Assembly: GCF_037176765.1 (NCBI RefSeq)
Contig: NC_090034.1
Coordinates: forward strand, 66,490,455-66,554,454
DNA from: Anolis sagrei
Taxonomy: Eukaryota > Chordata > Lepidosauria > Squamata > Anolidae
Length of the DNA stretch: 64,000 nucleotides
Direction of reading: 5' to 3'
Numbering within the stretch: the first letter of the stretch is position 1; each line of letters starts with the position of its first letter. The position numbers and the translations under genes are program-made. Below, one piece after another: positions 11,332-58,388 of this stretch. The notes below the pieces were generated by a model. It saw only the letters and a list, made by a program, of their open reading frames with translations. It was not told the DNA's origin and searched no databases.

Positions 11332-11378
11332 GCCGTTTCCTCCCTGTCTCGAGGCGGAGATCATGTGATACAGCCAAG

Positions 11379-44846
<33,468 letters not shown>

Positions 44847-45835
44847 AGCTGATGGGCTGCAGACAGAATCGAGAATTTTCTAAGGAAGTCACCTGTTGGG
44901 AGGCAATTTTTGTGGCGTCTTGGGCCTAGCTGGCATTTGCTCTCGTCATGCCTAGAGGGAGAATGCATTGCCACTAACTTGCTAGATGCTGGTTTAAGCG
45001 TTAACATATGTCTTTAACTGAACTCCACACCACTGCTTTAGCACAAAATGGTCTGACCTTTAGAATAGTGAATTATGTGTGGCCTCCGAATGGCTTTGGA
45101 TTCTGTTGTCATCAAGCTTAGCCAGCATAACATGTGAGGCAGGATTTTATCAGCTGGAGTCCAGCTTTTGGAGCATTATATATTCCCCTTCCTCATCAAG
45201 AAGTTTCCTAGGCCATAAACCTGCCTTCAGATATTTTAGATTGTAGCTGTTAATCCTGCATAAGGCCCCAAAGTGATAAACTTTAAATGAGGCACCAGAT
45301 AGTATTACCCTTTAAGCTTCATCTTTTGAGGGCACTTCTGCCCAGTGTGCCAAAAACAAGGCCTAATTCAACTGCGGCAGAGGAGAAATCCTCATGTGGT
45401 ACTTTTTGGTGTGACTTCCATGGTTTTGTCAGCACCAAAATGAAATTCAAACGCTTAGGCCAAGCAGTGAATCTACTGCAGCCTGCTAAATTTTTTACAG
45501 AGTACTCAGGGATGAGATAGCTAGTATCTCTTTCGAGGGAGGAGAATTGCACTGAGCCTTGGGTAATTAGTATACATTACTTACCTTAGGTGATATGGAG
45601 AGAGTAACTTGAAAGCAAGACATAAAAGATTGAGACATGAAGCATTTGATTAAATATGCAGGAAAGGTGAAGTTCAACTAGAGCTCATTTTTGGCGCAAT
45701 AGCAACTTAAGAGGAGCGTGTGGGAAACGGTTCGAACGTTGTAGTTTTTGCTTTTCTGTATTATGTTTTAACAAGGAGCACTATATGAACGTGTTCCCAC
45801 TTGACACATTCCAGTAAAGAAATTTGATCATGGTG
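44847..45835 (+). other. PPT1: PPT1 3' UTR (probable extent)
   Basis: About 1 kb without recognisable transposon, unlike its surroundings. An AGTAAA polyadenylation-signal variant lies at 45813-45818. The exact end cannot be fixed by reading. Confidence 0.5.
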
Positions 45836-46004
45836 GTGGTGTCAGCATCATAACTTGTCTTCAGATGCCTTCACAGAGGATTTTTAGATATTTAACTGAA
45901 TCTTCTTCCCAGTCAGCAAGAATGCTTAGGAGTATGACTGTAGAATTTGCACTTAGAAAGCAAGAGGTGTCAATAGTTGAGGGGATGAACTTCCAGGACT
46001 TGCA

Positions 46005-46155
46005 GAATTATAAACTTGGAAAGGGTCACAAGGGCCATCTTGTCCAACCCTCTGCTATGCAGAAACACATTAAAGCATTCCAACCACAGTTTAAAGGGTT
46101 AGATCTCACCGCCTCCCAAGACAGTCCATTCCATGGCCAAATATGGTTCTTATAA
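46005..46155 (-). mobile_element. Old CR1 3' end fragment
   Basis: AAACTTGGAAAGGGTCACAA GGGCCATCTTGTCCAACCCT CTGC... is a diverged version of the reversed CR1 tail (GTTGGAAGAGACCTCATGGG), older than the other copies. Confidence 0.55.
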
Positions 46156-46247
46156 TAATGTCTTCCTAATGCTTGGGGGGGGGGGATCTTTTATCACCAG
46201 AACCCATTAGTTCTAGCCTGTAATAGGATAGCACACTTCTAAAGTAC

Positions 46248-46902
46248 TGTATATCCTGGTGTATAAGACTACTTTTTAACCCAAGCAAATCTCAAAAGTC
46301 AGGGGTTGTCTTAATACGTGGGAGTAGTCTTATACGCTGGGAGTCGTCTTATATGCTGGGAGTCGTCTTATAGAGCGGGTGCTGAAAATTCCAATCCGGA
46401 TTGGAGAATCTGTGGTTGCTGCATATGGTGGGGGGAGTTCAAAAATGGCAGTGGCCACGTCCCTGCCATATCCAGCGACTGTATGAAAGCATTAAGGGCG
46501 ACGCTGTACAAGTATGGTAGAAGAAAATCCATTCATCAGGATTCATTGACGTAATGCAGTCCCAATGGTGAGGTGAAAGGGCGCCTCACCGGGAAGGTGT
46601 AAGTGTGTCTGGGGTGCCCGGGGTATGGAAAAAAGAGGTAAGAGTGGCTCTGGGCCCAGAAAAACACACCTCCTTTACCTGTCTGTTTGGCCCTTGTATC
46701 CTATTATCCGTATCTCCTCCTCTGCCTCTCAGATCTTGCTCCTGCAGTGAAGTGGTGCAGGTGTGCATGTGCGAGATCTGAGCAGCAGAGAAGGAGGTAC
46801 AGTAATAGGAAAATTACCATATTGAAATCAAATCTGATGCTTTTAAACATTTTATTTGGTGTGCGTTGGAAGGGGGGTAGTCTTATACAGGGAGTATATC
46901 CC
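46248..46902. mobile_element. Inverted-repeat DNA element between PPT1 and CAP1
   Basis: Left end ATATCCTGGTGTATAAGACT, right end AGTCTTATACAGGGAGTATA form inverted repeats. A subterminal motif (GGGAGT(A/C)GTCTTATA) is repeated three times at 46319-46372. No transposase frame. Superfamily not determined. Confidence 0.6.
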
Positions 46903-47084
46903 AAATTCTATATTTTAACTGGAAAAGTTGGGTAGTAATTACTCATGGACCCCGGTTACAATTTCATTTGTTTATTTCGTGTTTTCATACTGTTCCATCC
47001 ATTCGGGTGGCATAGAATGGTACAACCCACTCAGAAATGGAAACATCAGTGAAACAAAAAGGTGGGGACCCTTTCTTTGGCTGA

Positions 47085-47240
47085 TTTTCGGCGTGTTGGC
47101 TGTAGGCCCTACAGCCAAGCGCTTGATGCTTGTAGGCCCATGCTGGCAGGGCTTACAGCCGAGTGCTCAACGTTTGAAGGCCCAGCTGGCAGGCCCTACA
47201 ACAGAGCGCCCAGTGCACTTGGCTGTAGGCCCTGGCGCTT
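47085..47240. repeat. Short degenerate tandem repeat
   Basis: About three to four imperfect units around GGC(T/A)GTAGGCCCTACAGCC..GCGC/GTGC..TTG, e.g. TGGCTGTAGGCCCTACAGCC at 47097, GGCAGGGCTTACAGCCGAGT, GGCAGGCCCTACAACAGAGC, TGGCTGTAGGCCCTGG. Also self-complementary (GTAGGCCCTAC). Not matched elsewhere in the window. Confidence 0.55.
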
Positions 47241-47609
47241 TGCTGCCCAAAGTCTGAAAATCTTATTTTTTTTCGGACCTTGGGCTGAAAAGCTCATTTG
47301 TTTAGGTGCCCATTTTCGGAAGCAGCCGATAGAAATGGGGCCATACGAATGGGGCAAACAAACGGATAGGAATTCCATACAAATGCACAAGACTAGTAAT
47401 TATATCATTCCCCCAACTGTGGCATGTACCAATATGTTCAAGTGGCGTGTATGCACTTGCCCTCATCCTTCAAGACAAAAAATATCCTGAAGATGACAAA
47501 TTACGTGAGCCTTGGGCTACAGAGTGAGATCAGAGGATTGGTGGTTACTGTGAAGATTCTTGTTTGGCTGAAGCAAAGACAGGGAATTAACAAAGGAGCA
47601 CCACCTTAA

Positions 47610-49001
47610 TGAGCAACTTGGCATTAACTTTATTCTATCTTCAGTATAATTTTAAGTACATAAGAAAGGTTTTATTTCCACAAGCCTCAGGAGAGAAGTA
47701 CAAGTCACAGGACAGTTTCAAAATAAAAAGAGGAATTGCATATCTTCTGTTACGTTCCTTTTTTTAGTGGAAGGAAACCTCATTAACTGTGGCAAAGAGG
47801 GAAGTAAGATATGTGTATGCTATCCGAGACACTACTAGTTAGGCGCACAGGCAGCTCCCTTTGGTGGGTCAGTACAGTACCATGCCTTTTGGCTTTGACG
47901 CAACCACTGTGGCGCCAGGTGAACACACACCAGACTTTCGGCAGAGAAGAAGCCAAGCAACGGGGGAAAGGGACAGCCAGAGAAGGAACGCTCCCCAGCC
48001 TCTATTACACAACGCCAACAAGCTTGGATGAAATGACCAAACCAACTGCAATGAACTTGTGCTTACGGAGAACTAAATACTGGACATGGAATGGAGAACT
48101 CATCCCTCCCTGGAAAAAAACAAGGGATGGGCTCTGAGCGGGGAAACAAACTGTCCTGGAAGACCGAACAATGTTCAGTTGCTCAGAAGAGGGACCCTTT
48201 GGGCACAACTTTCCCTTTAAAGGAGGCCTTAAATGGAACTGGGTGAGTGGCAGCTTCCAAAGCTGCTGGAAGGACTCCCTGGAAAGAGGGAGAGGTCTGT
48301 CCCATGGTTGTCTTGTGGCACCTGTAACAGAGATGATGTCTCCCCCAACATCATGGCACAACACAGAATTTTACACTGAGCACACAGGAAGGAATATAAT
48401 TATGGGGGAGAAGGAGGAATGCGAACACACCCCAGTCTTCAGCCTTTGGTCCAGCAAAGCCATTCCTGGAAACTGTTTAAACTTTTCCTTTTAAACACTC
48501 CTGGTTAATGAGTTAAGCAGAATTAGTGAATTCCCTTGTACTTCCCCAATCCATACCTGCCATAGACACTTTCACATACACATGACTGGGGACTTCATAC
48601 CCTGATACTTTTTTTCAAGAGGGGAGAGAGGGTTTTTTGTTGCTTAAACAAAGAGGAGGGAGGAAAAAAAGAACACTTAGAAGCCAGCCACTGATCCTGG
48701 CTCCAATCAGCACAAACGAGTCTGACAAAACGTGATTGGTGATGTGGTTTTGTCCGACCGCGAGGAAAACACACACCTTCCTGCTGTTCCACAGAGTGAA
48801 GGAAAGAATCCTGCCACCCTACCCCAAAATCCCAGACTGAGGTATTTTCAGTGAAGGAAAGTAGGTGAGTCTCTCAAAAAGACAGAAGCAGACGGAGAGC
48901 GGAAAAGGTAAAGGAAATCTAAAAATCATCCCCAAGAAAGCAGATTTGTGTCCCACTGTGACAGTGGGGCGAAAGGAGGGCGACTGGATTGCCAGGTCAG
49001 C
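47610..49001 (-). other. CAP1: CAP1 3' UTR (probable extent)
   Basis: Follows the CAP1 stop on the - strand and is free of recognised transposons for 1.4 kb. AATAAA signals on the - strand lie at 47634-47629 and 47678-47673. The end is estimated. Confidence 0.55.
47629..47634 (-). terminator. CAP1 polyadenylation signal (candidate)
   Basis: AATAAA on the - strand, in AGAATAAAGTTAATGCC. A second candidate lies 44 bp upstream. Confidence 0.45.
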
Positions 49002-49085
49002 TTATCCGGCAATTTCTGTCACGGTGGTGACTAACTTCTTCCCGTTCCACAGCGTCTTGAACTGTTCCGGGATGGGGAACTCGTT
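49002..49085 (-). CDS. CAP1: CAP1 last coding exon
   Basis: Acceptor TTCTTCCCCCAG. Encodes [27 protein letters not shown] and stop TAA (49004-49002). This is the end of the CARP beta-helix, which contributes to dimerisation in the family. Confidence 0.97.
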   Translation of the reverse strand, partial: NEFPIPEQFKTLWNGKKLVTTVTEIAG

Positions 49086-51373
49086 CTGGGGGAAGAAAAC
49101 ACCAGAGTCAGCGCTGCTCTAAGGCATTTGGAGATAGCGATACAGCCTTCAAACTGCTTTAGCCCCAGAAATGTTAACAATAAGGATCACACCTTATTAC
49201 ACCGATTCTGCAACAACTGCATTGGCTACCAATAGAACATCGGATCTCTTACAAGATACTGATCCTGACATTTAGAGCTCAAAATGGCCAAGGGCCTTTA
49301 TATCTTAGGGACCGCCTCATTCCTTTTCTCCATCAGTGGTCTCCTCGATCCACCCAGGAAAATCTCCTCTACATAGGGAAGTACACCAGGAAGCTACACG
49401 GCATAGAGCTTTTTCGACCTATGCTCCAATTCTGTGGAACTCGTTGCCTCCATACATTAGAGCAATGTCGGAGTTGCGACCTTTTGTAAAGGCACTCAAG
49501 ACTTGGCTGTTTGGTTGTGCATTTAAGTAATCAGATCTAATTTGCCAAATAGTCACTGTTGAATGTTTTTATGTTGAATGTTTTTATATTGTGTAAATGC
49601 TATTTTAGACTGAAAGTCGCTCGGAGAACCTTGGTGGAGAGTGACTAATTAAGAAATGAAGTGAAGGGAAGTGAAGGGAAGTGAAATGTCTTATAGCGGC
49701 ACAGGAAGACCTGTGGTGGATTAGAACAAGAACTCAGCATCCTTGAACACTTTGTTGTGAGCGAACAACTGAAAAGAATGAAGGCACAGATCTTCTCTCT
49801 CTTGCTCACAACTTCCACTTAAGTCAGGCCTACACAACCTGTGCCCTTCCAGATGTTTTGGGCTTTAGCTCCTAGAATTCCACTGAACAAGTTGGCTAGG
49901 GCTTCTGGGAGTTGGAGTCCCAAAGCTGGAGGGCCACAGGCTGAAGAGGTCCTGAACATGAAGTTTCCACTTAGGGGTGAAAAGCCTTTGACTCTCCAGG
50001 AATCCTTCCACATAACACAATTATAGCGTTGACATTCCGTTCCAAGTGCCATGCTTCTATCCCGGGTTTATAATAAATAAATAAATAAATAATAAAAAAA
50101 CTTTATACCCCGCCACCATCTCCCTGATGGGGACTCGGAGCGGCTTACATGAGGCCAAGCCCAAATAACAATTACAATAAAGAAAAACCAAAACACAAAC
50201 CGAAAATGCGAACAATAACAATAACATCATATTAACATAAAAACATATGCATACACAACAATATAAAAATTACAATAAGCACAAGCACAATAACAATGGG
50301 CAGGCTACATATAATAATTAAAAAACAAACATAATTAAAACTAGTTAATTAAAACTCGGGCAAGATAAAAGAAGGAAGTAGGTAATTTGTGGAGGAGAGC
50401 TCATCGGTGTTTTGGTGTATTATCAGCCAGAGAACTCTAAAGCCAGACCAGACTATAAACCCTAGATTTCATAGAGCAGTGGTTCTCAACCTGTGGATCC
50501 CCAGGTGTTTTGGCCTACAACTCCCAGAAATCCCAGCCAGTTTACCAGCTGTTAGGAATTCTGGGTGTTGAAGGCCAAAACATCTGGGAACTCACAGGCT
50601 GAGAACCACTGCCCTAGAGGATACAGAAAAGAGAGTTAATGTGGAATCACTGCTCTAAATTAACTAATTTATGAGGTCATAAAAAAAAGACTCCAGCAAA
50701 ACCATGCGGGGAATGCGGAAGTACTTCATCAGTGTCGCAGATGGACGATGAAAGCGACAGCTCCCCTGGTGGCCAGAAAAAGTTAAATAGCCTGTATATG
50801 TCTGTATATGTTGTATGCCAAATTGGCATTGAATGTTGGCCATATATGTGTACACTGTAATCCGCCCTGAGTCCCCTGCGGGGTGGGAAGGGCGGAATAT
50901 AAAAGCTGTAAATAAATAAATAAATTCCCAATATGAATGAGCCTCCAGTGTTTTGGACTCCCCATAGTCCATTATTCGGCTATATAGGGCTAATGGGAGT
51001 TGGAGTCCAAAGGTCCTTCATTTCGATACTACAGGAAGATGAGCTGCAAAGGCACAAATAATATTTTGAAAATGTCTATTCAATAGAGAAACCAGCCATG
51101 GTATCAATTTGGAAAAAACCCTGGGATTCAGTTTCTGTCAACTCATCTAGAGTTGGGCTGCTTGTCCTTCCCATGTGGTGCAAGTGGGGGTTTGCCACTT
51201 ACTACAGTAAACAAAATCCTGTTCCACCTGGATTTGAAAACTTGTTGGCAATACAGCCCTCCAACCCAGTTTCAGCAAGAAACTGGTGACTCCAAGAATT
51301 TTTTTACAATTGCCTGCCTCATGACCTCCCCCCCCCCCCACCTCTGTATGTATCACCTTCCCAAGTGACCAGA

Positions 51374-51416
<43 letters not shown>

Positions 51417-54400
51417 TATTTATACCCCGCTACCATCTCCCCAAGGGATTCGGTGCGGCTTACATGAGGCCAAGCCCGAATACAACAGTACAAGCAATAA
51501 TAACAACAGTACAAGCAATTAAAATAAAAACATAGACAGTAAAATATACAACATTAGCAATAAGACAACGCACAATTAAAAACAGTGGGAAGGCCAAATG
51601 TAAAGTTAAAATTGGGAATAATGCTGGGACGTGGACGAAAAGGTGATAGTGGCGTTTGTGGAACGGCATATGAGGAGACCTAAAAAATGTAAGGTGCTTG
51701 GAGGACAAAGTGCTATGGGATCATTATTCATACACTTACAAAGTCGCCGCTCTCTGTGGGAATGAGGACGTTCATCTCTGAGGACTTGGCACTGACAATC
51801 TCGCAGTTTAAGGAGTCCTTGCTCAGGTAGACATGACAACCGTCTGTCTTGTTGATAGAAATGGTTGGCACTTTACCCATTACCTGGGAAGCAAGGCAAA
51901 GATGTCAAACCATGATAAACTTCACCACCTCTAAATATATATATTGTTGATTCTGTTTCTCTGTGTACTAAATGGATTAGGAAAGAACAACACATACAAA
52001 ATACTACTGCTACTTTGCTGACTGGGATTGTGCCATTTCAGAAACAATTGAACTGGCCATTTATCATAGAATCCTAGAGCTGGAAGAGACCTCGTGGGCC
52101 ATCCAATCCAACCCCATTCTGCCAAGAAGCAGGAAAATCGCATTTGAAGCATCCCCAACAGATGGCCATCCAGCCTCTCTTTAAAAGCCTCCGAAGAAGG
52201 AGCCTCCACCACACTCCTGGGCAGAGAGTTCTACTGCTGAACAGCTCTCACCATTAGGAAGTTCTTCCTAATGTTCAGGTGGCATCTCCTTTTCTGTAGT
52301 TTCAAGCCATTGTTCTGTGTCTTAAGTGTCCAGGGAAGCAGAAAACGAGCCTCCTCCCTCCTCCCTATGACTTCCTGTCACATGTTGATACATGACCCTC
52401 ATCATGTCTCCTCTCAGCCTTCTTTTCTGAAGGCTAAAAATGCCCAGCTCTTTAAGCCGCTCCTCATAGGGCTTGTTCTCCAAAGCCTTGATCATTTGTG
52501 TTGCCACCCTCTGGACACATTCCAGCTTGTCAATACCTCACTTCAATTGCGGTGCCCAAAATTGGCCACAGTGTGATTCCAGGTGTGGTCTGACCAAGGC
52601 AAAATGGAGGGGTAGCATGACTTCCCTGGATCTAGGCACTAGATCCAGGTCAAAATCCCATTGGCTTTTGTAGCTGCCGCATCACATTGTTGGTTCATGT
52701 TTAACTTGTTGTCCACGAGGACTCCAAGATCTTTTTCACATGTACTGCTGTCGAGCCGGGCACCAGGTATCAGCTTCCAGGAATCATATGAAACGCTGGT
52801 CTTTGAAGTCGCAGGCAGTCATTTTTTTGAATGCGTTCCCTATCTGGTACAGTTTAATATATATGTTTTGAGAACCACATGAAAAACTGGGTAGGTTTTT
52901 TTGGGCTATATGGCCATGTTCTAGAGGCATTCTCTCCTGACGTTTCGCCTGCATCTATGGCAAGCATCCTCAGAAAAAACCTACAACAACCCAGTGATTC
53001 CGGCCATGAAAGCCTTCGACAATACACATGAAAAAACTTGGGTTTGTCCAGGATTTTTGGCTGTTGTTAGCATGTGTTTTATCCCACTGGGTCTGGTATT
53101 AAACCTAATCCCAGTCTGATAATGGCCTCCTCCTATTTTGCGTTTTGGGTCGCTGTTGAAGTGGACGCTTCTAAATTATAACTACTCTGGGATTGAAGAG
53201 TAGGACAGAATCATAACCACGGCTTCCTGTTGCCGCACAGATGGTGAACATGGAAGCGCTATAGATATTATGACACTGCAACAACCAGCAACTCGAGCAA
53301 TAAGGGGATGAGAACTATAGTCCCACATTTTCCCTAATGAAGGGATTTCAAGGATGGAAAAAAATCTCCCACCGTCCAGAGGCCTCTCTTTTCATATTTT
53401 GAAAAAGTCAAGGCAAGTCGATGGTTGTTACAATGCCGCAGAAAACGAGAGCATGTTACCTGAACTTGAATGTCTCGGCTGTTTATGATCTCCACGATTC
53501 CCACCACATCATCGAACACCAGGCCAACCTTCTTGCAGTTATCTAACAGAAACAAGGAAATAAAAAGTGTTTCCATCTTGCAATCCTGAGCACGGCCTTT
53601 CAGAAAGGAAAACTAAGTACCTCCTACTTCTGCTGTTAATTCACTGATTGGTCTTAAGCAAATTACTAGAGCAGCCTCCACTGATATGTGGGGATTATAG
53701 TTTGAAAGGACCTAAACATGGATCTTTAACCACAAGTTCATTAATCTCAACTGTCTAAATATGTATATTTGAAAACTCAATAAAAATTATTTAATATGCA
53801 AATATATTTACATTTTTTCTGAATACATTTGCATGTACAGTGTGCGGCAGCATAACTTCCTTTTTTTAAATTTGCGCCATTCAGTCGGTTGAAGATGTAG
53901 CGGAGCGCTAGTGGTCTTGTTCAAGAGGCGGGAGTATAAAGTTTTGTCCTGACCATCATGCGTTGGAACAGCGAGGAGCATACGCTTGCCGTTGAAGCCT
54001 ACTTTTTGCGTGGATGTTCTATGATCGCAACCCAGCGCGCCTTTCAGACCAGAAATCAATTGTGACATGGGTCACTACATTCAGACAAACTGCAAGTGCG
54101 ACAAGACAAAGAACTGGAGTCCTTTGGCCCATAAGATCTCCTGAGAACATTGAGGCAGTGAGAGCTTCAATGTTGCAATCACCACGGCGTTCTGCGCACA
54201 AACATGCGTCTGCCCTTGGACTTTCCGATCGTTCTGTGAGGAGAATTCTTCATGATGATCTTCATTTCCATCCTTACAAGATGGCGACTGTGCAGGAACT
54301 TTCTGAACGTGACTTCAATTCTCGGAGGAACGCGTGTGAGGTTCTTCTCGAAGTCGTTCCTGAGGACGCTATTTTCATTTGTGTGGATCCGTCAACAAAC

Positions 54401-57400
54401 TGGGCTGACAACAATCCTCGAGAATTGCATCAAAGGCCTTTGCATTCACCTAAAATCACAGTGTGGTGAGCAATTTCCTCAGCTGGAATTATTGGTCCCT
54501 GGTTCTTTGAGGAAAATGAAGTCGCAGTGACGGTGAATTCGGACCGGTATGTAAACATGTTATAGGATTTTTTTCCCCACAGCTAGATGGGTTGGACTTA
54601 GGGGACATCTGGTTCCAACAAGACGGTGCAACTGCACACACTTCAAGAGCATTGATGGCTGTTTTGAGGGAACATTTCCCAGAGCACCTCATCTCAATTA
54701 GGGGGGATTTGGAGTGGTCGGCCCACTCTCCAGATTTGGCCCCTTGTGATTTTTTTCTATGGGGTTTTTTGAAATCCCGTGTTTATGTGAACCGTCCAAG
54801 GACCCTACAAGATTTGAAAACCAACATCCAGGAAGAAATGGCCAACATAATGCCTGCTATGCTGGCAAGAGTCATGACAAACGCCAGAAATCGGTTTACT
54901 CAGTGTATGGAGAATGGGGGACGTCGCCTACCTAATTTGATCTTCAAAACTACGTAAAACAAAACTTTAGGTATGCGCCTACATTATAAAAAAATATTCT
55001 GATTCGTACAATGGGTTTTATTAAGTTTTGAAAAAAGGAAGTTATGCTGCTGCACCCTGTACATATTCCCCTGCGTCTGAACTGCCAACAGTGTACAAAA
55101 AGGGTTAGCAGTCATTTCACATGGCACAGGCTCAACTTGTAACTCTCCCACTCCTAATCATATCTGAGCCAAGTATTGGAAAAGGCCTATCTACGATCAA
55201 TTCTAAGACCTTGCTCCTTGCTTTTAGAGACAGGGCTGTCATCATGAGAAGTGTCACTCTCTTTTAGTTCTACACTTCCTTCCCTCTAGCAATGCTTCAG
55301 TGCCAGGTCCCCAAGACTATTCATTTGGCAGCCTTCCCATTAATATATCTGCTTGCGCTGTCTCCTGGAGATGGGGCATTTTGAGCTTCTGTGTCTGAAA
55401 CAGGATGGCTTCCTGCCTTTGGGAGGGAAGGTGAAGGAGGAGCATAAGCTGGAGCTCCTGATGGTGCAATGGGTTAAAACAGGTTAGAGGTTCGAATCTG
55501 GGCAGAGTGCAAATGAGCTCCCTCTGTCAGCTCCAGCTCCTCATGCAGAGACGTGAGAGAAGCCTCCCACAAGAATGATAAAACAATAAAAACATCCATG
55601 TGTCCCCTGGGCAACATCCTTGCAGACGGCCAATTCTCTCACACCAGAAGTGACTTGCAGTTTCTCAAATCGCTCTTGACACACACTCAAAAAATGGCAA
55701 TCTAAGTCAAACCTACCCAGCGTGACGGAGTTGATCTTGCCCTTGATATGGAGCATACTGTTCACACACTTGTAGACGTAGGCCACCTGCTTCAGCTCTG
55801 TGTCGCTGATCACCAAGTTAGAGGCGTTCTCATGGTTCTCCTAAAAGGGGGGGGGGGGGAGAGCTGCTCATTCTCGCTGTTTGCAGAATCGATCAGAAAC
55901 AGCCGATAAAGGTGAGCAGATGCATTGATCTTAGACCAGCCATCCTGCATCCTTCTCTCTCCTTCCAGGACTGAAATGCTTAATCCATTTCTCAAAATAT
56001 TTGATACACTGCGGAAGTTCTCCAATTAACAGCCTGTAATTGAACATCAAAAAAACCAAAGTGCTCTTCCAGCAGTCACCAGCCAATCCAGGCCCAGGTA
56101 TTAGATTTGCTGCGGATAACTAGGACGGTTTTAAATGGTGTATTTTAATATTTTGATAAATGTTTTTTTAATGTTTATGTATTGTATGTGAATTTGTGTC
56201 CCGGCATTAAATGTTTGCCGTGTATATGCTGTGCTCTGCCCTGAGTCCTCTTTGGGGTGAGAAGGGAGGAATATAAATGTTTTAAATAAATAAATAATAA
56301 ATAATCCCTCTCCAATGCCAGAAATACAGCTTAATGGTGTATCATTAGAAAATGTTGACCATTTCCACTACCTTGGCAGCCACCTTACCACAAAAGTCAA
56401 CATTGACACTGAAATTCAACACCGCCTGAGCTCTACGAGTGCAGCATTTTTCCGAATGAAGCAGAGAGTGTTTGAGGACCGGGACATTCGTAGGGATACC
56501 AAGGTGCTTGTTTATAAAGCTATTGTCCTCCCAACTCTGCTATACGCCTGCAAGTCGTGGACTGTCTACAGAAGTCACATGCAACTCCTACAACGATTCC
56601 ATCAGCGCTGCCTCTGAAAAGTCCTGCAAATCTCTTGGGAAGGCAAGCGGACAAATGCCAGTGTGCTGGAAGAAGCAAAGACCTCCAACACTGAAGCGAT
56701 GGTCCTCTGCCATCAACTCCGCTGCACCGGCCACGTTCTCCGGATGCCCGACCACCATCTCCCAAAGCAGTTGCTCTACTCCGAACTCAAGAACAGAAAA
56801 CGGAATGTTGGTGGGCAGGAAAAGAGATATAAAGATGGCCTCAAAGCCAAGCTTAAAAACTCTGGCATAGACACTGAGAACTGGGAAGCCCTGGCCCTTG
56901 AGCACTCCAGCTGGAGGTCAGCTGTGACCAGCAGTGCTGTAGAATTTGAAGAGGCACAAATGGAGGGCGAAAGAGAGAAACGTGCCAAGAGGAAGGCGCG
57001 TCAAGCCAACCCTGACTGGGACAGTCTTCCACCTGTAAACCAATGCCCTCACTGCAGGAGAACATGCAGATCAAGAATAGGTCACCTACAGACCCACAGT
57101 CACCTACAGACCCACCGCCAGTACACCGATCACAGACAATCCTACTCAGACAATGAGGAATCGCCTACGTGAGTAAGTAAGTCTCCAATGATCTGGGCAG
57201 CAGGTCTCAAAAAGACAAAATACATACTTCTAAAAAACTGCAATGGAAAGGGCTCTTTAGCTAACCCAAACATGCCGCTTGCTTCAAAAGTATTCTACAC
57301 TTATCTTGAAATATTGCTAATTATTTGACCATTTTGTGAATGGCAAAGTATCTGACATATTATTTACAACATGACTTTTTTTCTAGCAACTGGTACTCAA

Positions 57401-58326
57401 GGAAATCTTGGAGATGGAAACTGCTCTTCCTTGGAAGGAATAGATACAAAGTTTGATGGTCAAATTTAACAAGTTAGAGCAACAAGGTGTTCTCAATTGG
57501 TTTGAGAAGCAACAGCTATATAATTGGAAAAATGACTCGTTAGGTAAAAATTTCAGAGGTAGAGAGCTGAATAAATATGAAGAATGGCTAAGTAAACTGG
57601 AAAAAAACAAGAAATAGCTGGGAAAGGATTAATTGGGAAAATATACAATGGATTAACAGGTGAAGAAATAGGACTGAAGTTGTTAGAAAAGTTATAGGAA
57701 GGAGACCTAGGGCCTCTGATGGATCTCAATGGGGAAAGGGTTCCAAAGTGGAGAGTGGTTAAGAATCTGTAATTAGATTAAAAAGAAAATGCATACGAAG
57801 TCATATGGAGATGGTATACCATACCGGTTATATTGGACCAGATGGATAGGGAGCAAAGTAACCTCTGCTGGAGATGTGGCATGCACAAAGGGACATATTT
57901 TATATATGGTGGGAATGCCCCCAGCTGAAGAGTTTATGGAACAATATATTTATGGAAATAGGTAACATTATAGGATTAAACATCACCCCAGGTGCTAGGT
58001 TAGCATTATTAATGGACGCCACAAAGTTGAATTTAGAAATGAAAAAGAAAAAAAAAGTGATTATTTTACTCACCATGGCGAGACTTATAATTGCAAGGAA
58101 TTGGAAGATAGTAACCAATCTCGTGCTGGCAGAATAGTATGGGGAAGTATGGAACTATCAATGGAAATGAGGGTGTTTGGGGGGAAACTAGTAGATCAGA
58201 TTTTGATTCATACTGGTCGGTTTTTATTAAATACTAGCTGTCCCTTGCCACACGTTGCTGTGGCCCGTTCTGTATATATGTGTTTATGTGTGTGTATATA
58301 TGTGCGTATATATTTGTGTATTCGTG

Positions 58327-58388
<62 letters not shown>

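Noticed and set aside
46687-47257. Several 60-110 residue open frames between PPT1 and CAP1
   Set aside because: They lie across an inverted-repeat element and a tandem repeat; no conserved protein features.
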